From: Cyanobacterium stanieri LEGE 03274
Lineage (GTDB): Bacteria; Cyanobacteriota; Cyanobacteriia; Cyanobacteriales; Cyanobacteriaceae
Length of the DNA stretch: 64,000 bases
Direction of reading: 5' to 3'
Assembly: GCF_015207825.1 (NCBI RefSeq)
Contig: NZ_JADEWC010000009.1
Coordinates: 39,816 to 103,815 of the forward strand
A program made the translations under genes and the position numbers. Of the stretch, positions 47,893 to 56,006 are shown in pieces (the stretch's first letter is position 1; each line of letters starts with the position of its first letter). The notes below the pieces were generated by a model. It searched no databases, was not told where the DNA came from, and saw only the letters and a program-made list of their open reading frames with translations.

Positions 47893-47897
47893 GGGAG
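47893..47897 (+). promoter_or_regulatory. Ribosome binding site that decides the start of the second V4R gene
   Basis: GGGAG sits 8 bases before ATG 47906 but inside the frame if translation began at ATG 47891. No Shine-Dalgarno precedes 47891, so 47906 is preferred. Confidence 0.6.
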
Positions 47898-47905
47898 ACA
47901 AATTA

Positions 47906-48580
47906 ATGATTTCTATTGCAGATTTAGTTGAAAAAAAACCCCTCAAGGGTAATTACTTTTCCCCCGATGCTTATGTGCAGGGAGACTTTGAATTAGGACT
48001 ATTAGAAACCCGCCAAGGCTCTCGACTCATCGCGCTGCCAGAGGTACTACTACAAGGCATTTATGACGGCTTAGAGGAAGAAATCGGACAGGCTTCTAGT
48101 GTGGTGCTTCATAATTGTGGTCGTTGGTGGGGTAAAAGTTTTTACCGTCGCTTTATCAATGAGGTGAGCGAATATTATGAACGTCCCCTTTCTCAGATGG
48201 AAATGGCGGAGTTTATCAGTTGCCTCAAACAGTGCTGGAAAACCCATGGTTGGGGAGTAGCAGAATTTGACTTTGACTATTATCCCCAAGGTTTTGTAGT
48301 GGTAAAAACCGTTAATTCTCCTTTTGCGGCAGCTGCCCCCAAAGATAAGCATTTTTCTTGTCAACCCGAAGCAGGAATCTTGAGCGCTTTCTTTAGTCAG
48401 TTGACGGGGGAAGATTTGGGCTGTGTGCAAACCAGTTGCGAATCTATGGGCCATGAGGCTAATTATTTTGTTATTGGTTTAGCCGAAAGAATCAAGCTGA
48501 CAGAGGGATGGTTGGAGGAAGGGCATGATCATCCTACCATTATGGAACGGCTTTCCCGCAGTGAAATGACCAGTTTATAA
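47906..48580 (+). CDS. V4R-domain protein, slr0147-like (Pap cluster)
   Basis: 224 residues from the preferred start (MISIADLVEKKPLKGNYF). It is paralogous to the protein at 46190: YDGLEEEIGQASSVVLHNCG opens the domain and LGCVQTSCESMGHEANYFVIG closes it. C152, C173 and C178 match cysteines of the first V4R protein, but the fourth position (C201 there) is asparagine 186 here. The pair may therefore differ in metal or ligand binding. Located 34 bases after the phycobiliprotein-like gene. Confidence 0.83.
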   Translation: MISIADLVEKKPLKGNYFSPDAYVQGDFELGLLETRQGSRLIALPEVLLQGIYDGLEEEIGQASSVVLHNCGRWWGKSFYRRFINEVSEYYERPLSQMEMAEFISCLKQCWKTHGWGVAEFDFDYYPQGFVVVKTVNSPFAAAAPKDKHFSCQPEAGILSAFFSQLTGEDLGCVQTSCESMGHEANYFVIGLAERIKLTEGWLEEGHDHPTIMERLSRSEMTSL

Positions 48581-48630
48581 TCTTTGTACAAAAATAAGTA
48601 GTTGAGTTTTAAGAGGTTTATTTTAAAGTT

Positions 48631-49116
48631 GTGGCAAAAACAATCAAGTTAGATCCTATCGGCACGGAAACAGCAATTCAAACTAATGATAATCTTTTAT
48701 CGGGTTTGCTAAAAAATGATTTGGATGTAATGCAAGAGTGTGGGGGGCGCGGAATGTGTTCCACTTGTCACGTTTACATCAAGGAGGGAATGGATAGTTT
48801 ATCTCCCCTTAATCGTCGGGAAAAAAGAACTCTGGAGGTAATTACTACTTGTAAGATGAATTCTCGTCTTGCTTGTCAGGCTAGGGTTATCGGCGAAGGG
48901 GTGGTGGTTGAGTTACCTTCGGGGATGTATTTGAGCCAAATTGATGATGTGGATGCTTTAATTGGCAGACGCGCCCAGAAAAATATCCTTCACCCTATTT
49001 CTGGCAAAATCTTGGTGGAGGAGGGTAAGTTGATTACTCGTTCGATGATTTCTCAACTACAAAATACGAAGGGTGAGGTTAATCAGTATCTTGCCCAGAC
49101 GGAAGATGTTGTTTAG
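48631..49116 (+). CDS. 2Fe-2S ferredoxin-like protein, slr0148-like (Pap cluster)
   Basis: 161 residues, starting at GTG 48631. Adrenodoxin/plant-type 2Fe-2S ligands are C37, C43, C46 (ECGGRGMCSTCHVYI) and C82 (RLACQ); C74 is an additional cysteine nearby. Residues 105-161 form a C-terminal extension absent from ordinary ferredoxins. It would shuttle electrons to a partner, most simply within this cluster. The Synechocystis operon has a further ferredoxin-like gene (slr0150), absent here. Confidence 0.82.
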   Translation: MAKTIKLDPIGTETAIQTNDNLLSGLLKNDLDVMQECGGRGMCSTCHVYIKEGMDSLSPLNRREKRTLEVITTCKMNSRLACQARVIGEGVVVELPSGMYLSQIDDVDALIGRRAQKNILHPISGKILVEEGKLITRSMISQLQNTKGEVNQYLAQTEDVV

Positions 49117-49147
49117 TTATTTACATAAAAAAATAGGAGTTGGTATT

Positions 49148-49600
49148 ATGTTGAAACAATTTGCGGATTTAACCCTTGAGGCTGATGGACGTTATGCCGA
49201 AGATTATGAACTCAAATTTTTAGATAATTATTTTGCAACCAAGGATTTGCGTATGAGTGCTTATGTGAAAATTAGGGATGCTGCCGATGAAATTATTGAG
49301 GCGGTTAGGGTTGGTAAGCAACAGCGTAATCCTGAGTTTACGGATTTTTATGTTACTTGTAAGCGAGATTTGATTGATTTGTTACGTTATTCGGCGGCGG
49401 CTTTGTTGTTTGATGATATGGAGCGTTTACGGACTAATATGTTGCTCTGGTTTCAGACGATTTCTAAGGCTTATAAGTTTGAGGATGATAATGTTGATAC
49501 TTATGATGTTCTGCTTAAGGCCATTCGTCAGTTTTTGACTCCTGAGGAGGCTAAGTTGGCTATTCCTATTTTTGAGCTTAATTGTGCGGTTTTGGTTTAA
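49148..49600 (+). CDS. Phycobiliprotein-fold protein retaining the bilin-site cysteine, slr0149 position (Pap cluster)
   Basis: 150 residues from ATG 49148, which has AGGAG upstream; earlier in-frame ATGs overlap the ferredoxin gene. The helical profile and the segment CKRDLIDLLRYSAAALLFDD resemble phycobiliprotein C-x-R-D-x4-L-R-Y-x-x-x-A-L-L-x-x-D. C71 falls at the position of the Cys-84 bilin attachment site. It is not a standard phycobilisome subunit: the second half (LKAIRQFLTPEEAKLAIPIF) diverges. Whether a bilin is bound is unknown. Confidence 0.65.
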   Translation: MLKQFADLTLEADGRYAEDYELKFLDNYFATKDLRMSAYVKIRDAADEIIEAVRVGKQQRNPEFTDFYVTCKRDLIDLLRYSAAALLFDDMERLRTNMLLWFQTISKAYKFEDDNVDTYDVLLKAIRQFLTPEEAKLAIPIFELNCAVLV

Positions 49601-49640
49601 TTTGTTTTTTGTTGATTAATAAAGAGAGGTTTTTAAGATT

Positions 49641-50408
49641 ATGGATAAGCAAGTTGATGTTTTGGGTTATGTGGGTTTGGGTGTTACTGCTTTAGGGGCG
49701 ATCGCCTCGGCGGTTACTGGTCAAGTATTGCCTTTGTCTGTGGCTTCTACCATTGGGGTTGGTTGTAATGTTTTTAGCCGTAAGCAGTCTGAGGAAAGAT
49801 TGGTTGATGGTTTTAATGGTCAAGGGGAAAAAATTGAGTCTTTACAAGGTATTGTGGAGGCTAACCATGGGGAGTTAAAAGAAGCTATGGTTATGGGTAA
49901 GGCTGATTTTGGTAATCAGGTGGAGGATTTGAAACTTAGTCTTAATGAGCGTTTGAATAATATTAAGGATAGTTTGGATCAAAATGTTAGTAGCTTAAAT
50001 GCTGAGACTAAGGAAATAAAAGATATCGTGACTAATTTACGACAAGTGGAAGTATTATCTCAGGAGTTACGGGTTAAGCCTGATTCTGCTACTTTCTTCT
50101 ATGAAAGGGGAAATAGTCATCATAAGTTGGGTAATGTCTCAGGGGCGATCGCTGATTATACTGAAGCTATTAAGAAAGATGGTAATCATGCCCAAGCCTA
50201 TCATAAGAGGGGTATTTTGTACCTAGATTCTGGAGAAAGACAAAAGGCGGTGGACGATTTACGCAAGGCTTCTTTGTTGTATTTTGAAAAAGGAGAAATT
50301 GAAAGTTATCACCAAGCTAGGGAGATGAGTAAAAATGTTCATGAGTTGGAAAATCATGGCAATGGTAGTAATGGTAAAGTGTTAATTGGTGCAAAGTTAT
50401 TTTCTTAA
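49641..50408 (+). CDS. TPR protein, slr0151-like (Pap cluster)
   Basis: 255 residues. The N-terminal hydrophobic stretch (LGYVGLGVTALGAIASAVTG) may anchor it to a membrane. A coiled coil spans about 60-135, and two TPR repeats lie at about 147-215 (FFYERGNSHHKLGNVSGAI and AYHKRGILYLDSGERQKAV). Slr0151 in Synechocystis is a thylakoid TPR protein involved in photosystem II assembly and repair. Last gene of the cluster here; a weak hairpin follows. Confidence 0.8.
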   Translation: MDKQVDVLGYVGLGVTALGAIASAVTGQVLPLSVASTIGVGCNVFSRKQSEERLVDGFNGQGEKIESLQGIVEANHGELKEAMVMGKADFGNQVEDLKLSLNERLNNIKDSLDQNVSSLNAETKEIKDIVTNLRQVEVLSQELRVKPDSATFFYERGNSHHKLGNVSGAIADYTEAIKKDGNHAQAYHKRGILYLDSGERQKAVDDLRKASLLYFEKGEIESYHQAREMSKNVHELENHGNGSNGKVLIGAKLFS

Positions 50409-50426
50409 TTTTTGCTTATTTTTATT

Positions 50427-50445
50427 GGGTAAATATTTTTTACCC
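50427..50445 (+). terminator. Possible terminator hairpin after the Pap-like cluster
   Basis: Stem GGGTAAA / TTTACCC with a 5-nt loop. No uninterrupted T-run follows, so this is a weak call. Confidence 0.35.
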
Positions 50446-50509
50446 TCTCCTTTCTAATTCTTTGACACTGTCGAGGAGTAGAAGGGCTTTTTTTTTATAA
50501 AGTTTTTCG

Positions 50510-51190
50510 ATGCTTGACCTTTTTTTATTGAATACTAATAATTTTTCCTCGGATTTAACCTATTTTAAATCTCTTTTATCGCCAGATGAATTAGATAAAA
50601 TTGAACGTTTTAAGAATAAATTACAGGGCGATCGCACCTGCATCGCTAGGGCAAATTTAAGAATTATTTTAAGTAAACATCTCAATATAAATCCAGATAA
50701 AATTATCTTTAATTATAATCAAAAAGGAAAACCATTTTTAAAAGATTATTCTAATTTATATTTTAATTTATCCCATACTGATAATTGGATAATTTACGGA
50801 ATTTCCAATCAATTAATCGGGGTAGATATAGAAAATATTAGTAAACAAGTAAAGTTTAAACAACTAGCTCAAAGATTTTTTTGCCCCTCAGAATATGCCC
50901 TTATTGACCAAGTAAAGCCCGAAAATGAAGCACAACTATTCTATACCTTCTGGACTGCCAAGGAAGCCTATTTAAAAGCTATTGGCGAGGGATTATCTGG
51001 GGGATTGGATAGTATCGAATTAAGTTATAATTTCCTAAGTGAAAATGTGGAAATTACTTCGGCGAAAATCAGGGAAGAATGGCAGATAAAAAACTGTAAG
51101 ATTAATGATAATTATTTGGTTTCTGTGGCGGTAAAAAGTAAAGATGAATTACCTGATAATTTGACAATTAAAGAGTTTGAAACACAATAA
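50510..51190 (+). CDS. 4'-phosphopantetheinyl transferase (Sfp/HetI type)
   Basis: A 226-residue Sfp-type enzyme that activates carrier proteins by adding phosphopantetheine. Motifs: LYFNLSHTDNWIIYGI (P2 loop), IGVDIENI (magnesium site) and FYTFWTAKEAYLKAIGEGL (W/F-x-x-K-E-x-x-x-K). Cyanobacteria use one such enzyme for fatty acid and secondary metabolite carriers. Full length, monocistronic. A heptamer array follows directly after the stop. Confidence 0.92.
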   Translation: MLDLFLLNTNNFSSDLTYFKSLLSPDELDKIERFKNKLQGDRTCIARANLRIILSKHLNINPDKIIFNYNQKGKPFLKDYSNLYFNLSHTDNWIIYGISNQLIGVDIENISKQVKFKQLAQRFFCPSEYALIDQVKPENEAQLFYTFWTAKEAYLKAIGEGLSGGLDSIELSYNFLSENVEITSAKIREEWQIKNCKINDNYLVSVAVKSKDELPDNLTIKEFETQ

Positions 51191-51192
51191 AT

Positions 51193-51225
51193 AATTGTCA
51201 ATTGTCCATTGTTAATTGTCAATTG
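51193..51225. repeat. Heptamer array (ATTGTCA-type units)
   Basis: Five degenerate heptamers (ATTGTCA, ATTGTCC, ATTGTTA, ATTGTCA, ATTGTTT) between the PPTase and atpC. A small GTGGGCATTGCCCAC hairpin follows and may terminate both convergent genes. Confidence 0.6.
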
Positions 51226-51257
51226 TTTTGGTGGGCATTGCCCACCCTATGAAAAAA

Positions 51258-51662
51258 TTAATTATTGGTTGCCTGAAGTCTAGCTCTAGCTTTTTTATAG
51301 TTAGAATTAGCTTTGATTTGTGCGAGGCGATCGCCCCCAGAGTTTGCAGATTTTAACTCATTTTCAGCAGTTTCCAAGTCAGCCTTAGCAGTTTCCTTAT
51401 CGATGGATTCCCCTAACTCAGCACCATTAACAAGAACTTTTACTTCGTTATTTTCCACCTCAGCAAAACCACCCATTACAGCGATAGATTTCCAATCCTT
51501 CTCGGTGCGCACTCTCAAAACCCCAATATCAAGGTTAGTCAAAAGAGGAGCATGATCGGTCAAAATTCCTAACTGTCCACTGCCACTAGGTAAGATAACC
51601 TCTTGAGCATCCTGATCCCAGACAGTCTTATCAGGAGTAATTACCCTTACTGTTAAAGTCAT
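51258..51662 (-). CDS. atpC: F1F0 ATP synthase epsilon subunit
   Basis: A 134-residue regulatory central-stalk subunit. N-terminal beta sandwich ([39 protein letters not shown]) and C-terminal helical hairpin ([14 protein letters not shown] onward). Typical length. It pairs with atpB upstream, the usual cyanobacterial split from the main atp operon. A hairpin lies in the gap between them. Confidence 0.95.
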   Translation of the reverse strand: MTLTVRVITPDKTVWDQDAQEVILPSGSGQLGILTDHAPLLTNLDIGVLRVRTEKDWKSIAVMGGFAEVENNEVKVLVNGAELGESIDKETAKADLETAENELKSANSGGDRLAQIKANSNYKKARARLQATNN

Positions 51663-51703
51663 AATTCAAACAAAAAATTTAATACTTATAATTTTATTTC
51701 TCT

Positions 51704-51753
51704 CAAAAAAAGGAAAGACATGGGAATATTATTTACTTATCCTGTCTTTCCCT
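51704..51753 (-). terminator. Hairpin between atpB and atpC, likely partial terminator
   Basis: On the minus strand GGAAAGACA pairs with TGTCTTTCC across a 22-nt loop, followed by a run of seven T. This is a terminator shape within the atpB-atpC operon. It could lower epsilon expression relative to beta or stabilise the atpB transcript. Confidence 0.6.
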
Positions 51754-51799
51754 TGTAATGTTGCGGATACAAAACCCGCAAACTAATAATTAGCTATCC

Positions 51800-53266
<1,467 letters not shown>

Positions 53267-53393
53267 TTACTTTCGTAAACTTTAATTTATAATAAAATTT
53301 GACACTTTTAAGATTATCATGGCGTGGCATCAATCTTCTACTAATTCACCGTATAAATAATTGAGGTTTGTGGAAAAAGTTTAGTTATGGAAG

Positions 53394-53428
53394 TGGGCAA
53401 TGGGCAATAGGCAATGGGCAATGGGCAA
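53394..53428. repeat. Heptamer array, five TGGGCAA units
   Basis: Five consecutive heptamers (TGGGCAA, with one TAGGCAA) ending 40 bases before the rRNA methyltransferase start. An ATG occurs inside the array in frame with that gene, giving a repeat-encoded pseudo-leader. Confidence 0.8.
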
Positions 53429-53468
53429 GGGTATAATATTGAGAGCTTATTGTTTGTTGCCAAAAATT

Positions 53469-54263
53469 GTGTTAAGTAGTCTCAAAAATCCCCTTATTAA
53501 AGAAATACGCAAGTTACAACGCCCTGCCGAAAGACATCGTCAAAATCTTTGTTTATTGGAGGGGACAAATTTATTGGATGTGGCTTCTCAAGTTAATTAC
53601 CCCCTAGATACCTTATTATTTACCCCTATCTGGCAAAATAAAAATTATCTTCTTGCCCAAACTTTACAGAATCAAGCCCAAAGGGTGGAGATGGTAAGTG
53701 ATGAGGTGATGAAGTCTCTGGCAACCACGGTAAATCCTGATGGGGTATTGGCTACGGCTTCCCGATACCATAGCAAAAGTAAAGATCCTGAAAATATTAG
53801 GTTAGGGGTTGTATTAGAAAGATTACAAGATCCGGGTAATTTAGGCACTATTATAAGGTCTAGTGTTGCCATGGGGGTGGATATGTTGTGGTTGAGTGGG
53901 GATAGTGTGGATTTGGATAATCCTAAGGTGATGAGGGCTTCTGCGGGAGAGTGGTTTAGGGTTAAGGCGAGGGCGGAGGATGATTTAATAACTCTGGTGC
54001 AAAGTTATGGGCAAAAGGGTTATCAAATTATTGCGACTTCCTTGGAGGGGAATAAGACTCCTTGGGAAGTTGATTTTTCTTTACCGACAATTTTTTTAAT
54101 GGGTAATGAGTCTCGGGGTTTGTCTCCTGATTTGGCTGCTTTGGCAACGGAGAAGGTTAAAATCCCTCTGCTTAATGGTGTGGAATCCCTCAACGTTGCG
54201 ATCGCCACTAGCCTTTTTTTAATGGAGTATCAAAGACAACAACAAAAAATTTATCCACATTAG
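53469..54263 (+). CDS. TrmH/SpoU-family RNA 2'-O-methyltransferase
   Basis: 264 residues from GTG 53469 (LSSLKNPLIKEIRKLQRP). An in-frame ATG at 53400 lies inside a heptamer array and would add a repeat-encoded leader, so I reject it. The N-terminal substrate-binding domain is followed by the knotted SPOUT domain with LERLQDPGNLGTIIRSS, VKVKARAED-type middle and GNESRGLSPDL plus PLLNGVESLNVAIATSLFL motifs. Probably acts on rRNA; target nucleotide not determinable. Confidence 0.9.
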   Translation: MLSSLKNPLIKEIRKLQRPAERHRQNLCLLEGTNLLDVASQVNYPLDTLLFTPIWQNKNYLLAQTLQNQAQRVEMVSDEVMKSLATTVNPDGVLATASRYHSKSKDPENIRLGVVLERLQDPGNLGTIIRSSVAMGVDMLWLSGDSVDLDNPKVMRASAGEWFRVKARAEDDLITLVQSYGQKGYQIIATSLEGNKTPWEVDFSLPTIFLMGNESRGLSPDLAALATEKVKIPLLNGVESLNVAIATSLFLMEYQRQQQKIYPH

Positions 54264-54368
54264 GATTAGATAACCGTTTTTTTGTTCTTGTACAAAGTTC
54301 GGATCAACACTGATAATCAAAGTCCTTCAGCATTGGAAATTCAATAAAACATCAAAGATAATTTAAAT

Positions 54369-54833
54369 ATGATCAATATTTGGCAAAATCAACAAATAAT
54401 TAGCTGGAGTCAAATAATTCTTAATAGTTACCAAAAACTATTGAACAAAGAATTAATTAATAGAAAAGGAGATGAATTAAGCGAGGCAAGAAATCTTTTT
54501 TATGCCCCCATGGTGGTTTTTTCTCACAATACATTATCAGATCCTCTTTATAATTATGGCAACGAAAAAGGCTTAATTTTATGGGATATGACTTGGGAAC
54601 AACTGACCAAAACTCCTTCACGCACTACTACAGAACTTTTATTAAGGGAAGAAAGGGAAAGACTTTTACAAGAAACCAATACTAAAGGTTATGTCACTGA
54701 TTATCAGGGAGTCAGAATTTCTCGCACGGGAATTCAATATCATATCAAAGATATTACTATGTGGAATTTGTTTGATGATTCTGATAATTATTGTGGTCAA
54801 GCGGCGACTTTTTCTCAGTGGGAAAAACTGTAA
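54369..54833 (+). CDS. MEKHLA-domain protein
   Basis: A 154-residue protein of the MEKHLA family (PAS-like fold). The characteristic opening NSYQKLLNKELI and the segment FYAPMVVFSHNTLSDPLYNYGN are visible, with R-T-x-x-x-E-L-L and the C-terminal YHIKDITMWNLFD. Function unknown in bacteria; the plant domain is associated with HD-ZIP regulators. Monocistronic, with a heptamer array just downstream of the stop. Confidence 0.82.
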   Translation: MINIWQNQQIISWSQIILNSYQKLLNKELINRKGDELSEARNLFYAPMVVFSHNTLSDPLYNYGNEKGLILWDMTWEQLTKTPSRTTTELLLREERERLLQETNTKGYVTDYQGVRISRTGIQYHIKDITMWNLFDDSDNYCGQAATFSQWEKL

Positions 54834-54852
54834 TATTTTTACTTACTTTTGC

Positions 54853-54880
54853 CATTGCCCATTGCCTATTCCCTATTGAC
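54853..54880. repeat. Heptamer array (CCATTGC-type units)
   Basis: Four degenerate heptamers (CCATTGC, CCATTGC, CTATTCC, CTATTGA) between the MEKHLA and acyltransferase genes. Confidence 0.6.
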
Positions 54881-54980
54881 TAAGTTTAAAGTGTTAAGTT
54901 TTGTAAAATTGCTGTAAACTAAAAATAATATTACCTCAAAAAATATTGGTAATTAGAAATAGAAAATAGCAATTTTTATC

Positions 54981-55823
54981 ATGTCAGATCAACAACTCGG
55001 CTGGTCTTTAGATTATAGAGATCCAGAAACTATTCAAAAATTAATGCCATTTTGGGATTTTTTATATAAGTATTATTTTCAGGTAAAAACCGATGGCTGG
55101 GAGTATATCCCCGATAGTCAAGTGTTGTTTGTGGGTTCGCACAATGGGGGTTTAGCGGCTCCTGACATGACCATGATGATGTATGACTGGTTTAAACGTT
55201 TTGGGGTAGAAAAGCCTGTATATGGACTGATGCACCCTAGTGCGTGGAAGGTTTATAGTGCGGTGATAGATTTGGCTGCAAAGTGTGGGGCTGTGGTTGC
55301 TCACCCGAAAATGGCCATAAGGGCGATCGAGTCTGGGGCAAGTGTTTTGGTGTATCCTGGGGGCGCTGAGGATGTATTTCGCCCCTATGAGGAAAGGGAT
55401 AAAATTAAGTTGGTGGGTAGAAAGGCTTTTATCAAATTAGCCCTAAAGTATTCTTTACCCATTGTGCCATTGGTATCGAAGGGCGCCCATGAAACCTTAT
55501 ATGTATTGACGGATTTATATCAACAGGCGAAGTCTTTTCATGATTTGGGTTGGTTTGAATGGATTTTAAATCTTGATCCTCAAACGTTCCCTATTTATTT
55601 CGGTTTGCCTTGGGGTATTGCGTTGGGGCCTTTACCTAATATTCCGTTACCTAATCCTATTCGTACCCGTGTATGTCCTCCTATTTATTTTAAGTATTAT
55701 GGTATGGATGCGAGTAAGGATAAAGATTATGTGAATGAATGTTATGTCATTGTGGAGAAGTCGATGCAGTATCAGTTGGATTTACTTTATCAGGTGGAAA
55801 ATGAGCGGTTTGTTCGTATGTAA
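54981..55823 (+). CDS. Lysophospholipid acyltransferase-family protein
   Basis: A 280-residue protein of the PlsC/DGAT2-like acyltransferase superfamily. The catalytic motif is in VLFVGSHNGGLAAPD, a variant of H-x4-D typical of the glycine-rich subgroup, followed by VLVYPGGAEDVFRPYEERD as the substrate-binding block. No strong transmembrane helix. It may make phosphatidic acid, neutral lipid or wax-like esters; the substrate is open. Monocistronic. Confidence 0.82.
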   Translation: MSDQQLGWSLDYRDPETIQKLMPFWDFLYKYYFQVKTDGWEYIPDSQVLFVGSHNGGLAAPDMTMMMYDWFKRFGVEKPVYGLMHPSAWKVYSAVIDLAAKCGAVVAHPKMAIRAIESGASVLVYPGGAEDVFRPYEERDKIKLVGRKAFIKLALKYSLPIVPLVSKGAHETLYVLTDLYQQAKSFHDLGWFEWILNLDPQTFPIYFGLPWGIALGPLPNIPLPNPIRTRVCPPIYFKYYGMDASKDKDYVNECYVIVEKSMQYQLDLLYQVENERFVRM

Positions 55824-56006
55824 GATTTTTGAGTTCAAGAGTTTGATATAATAGCAAGTTCGGATAATTAGTTATAAATAGATTGTATCCCAGTTGCTCC
55901 AATGTGTAAACAATTGACAATAAGCAATTAATATCTTTTGCCTTGATTATGAAACCTGATTTAAGTTAATAATAAGATATAGAAAATCAGGAAATATCCA
56001 TAACTA

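Noticed and set aside
48071..48454. 127-codon frame opposite the second V4R gene
   Set aside because: It lies entirely antisense to a conserved gene and has no ribosome binding site.
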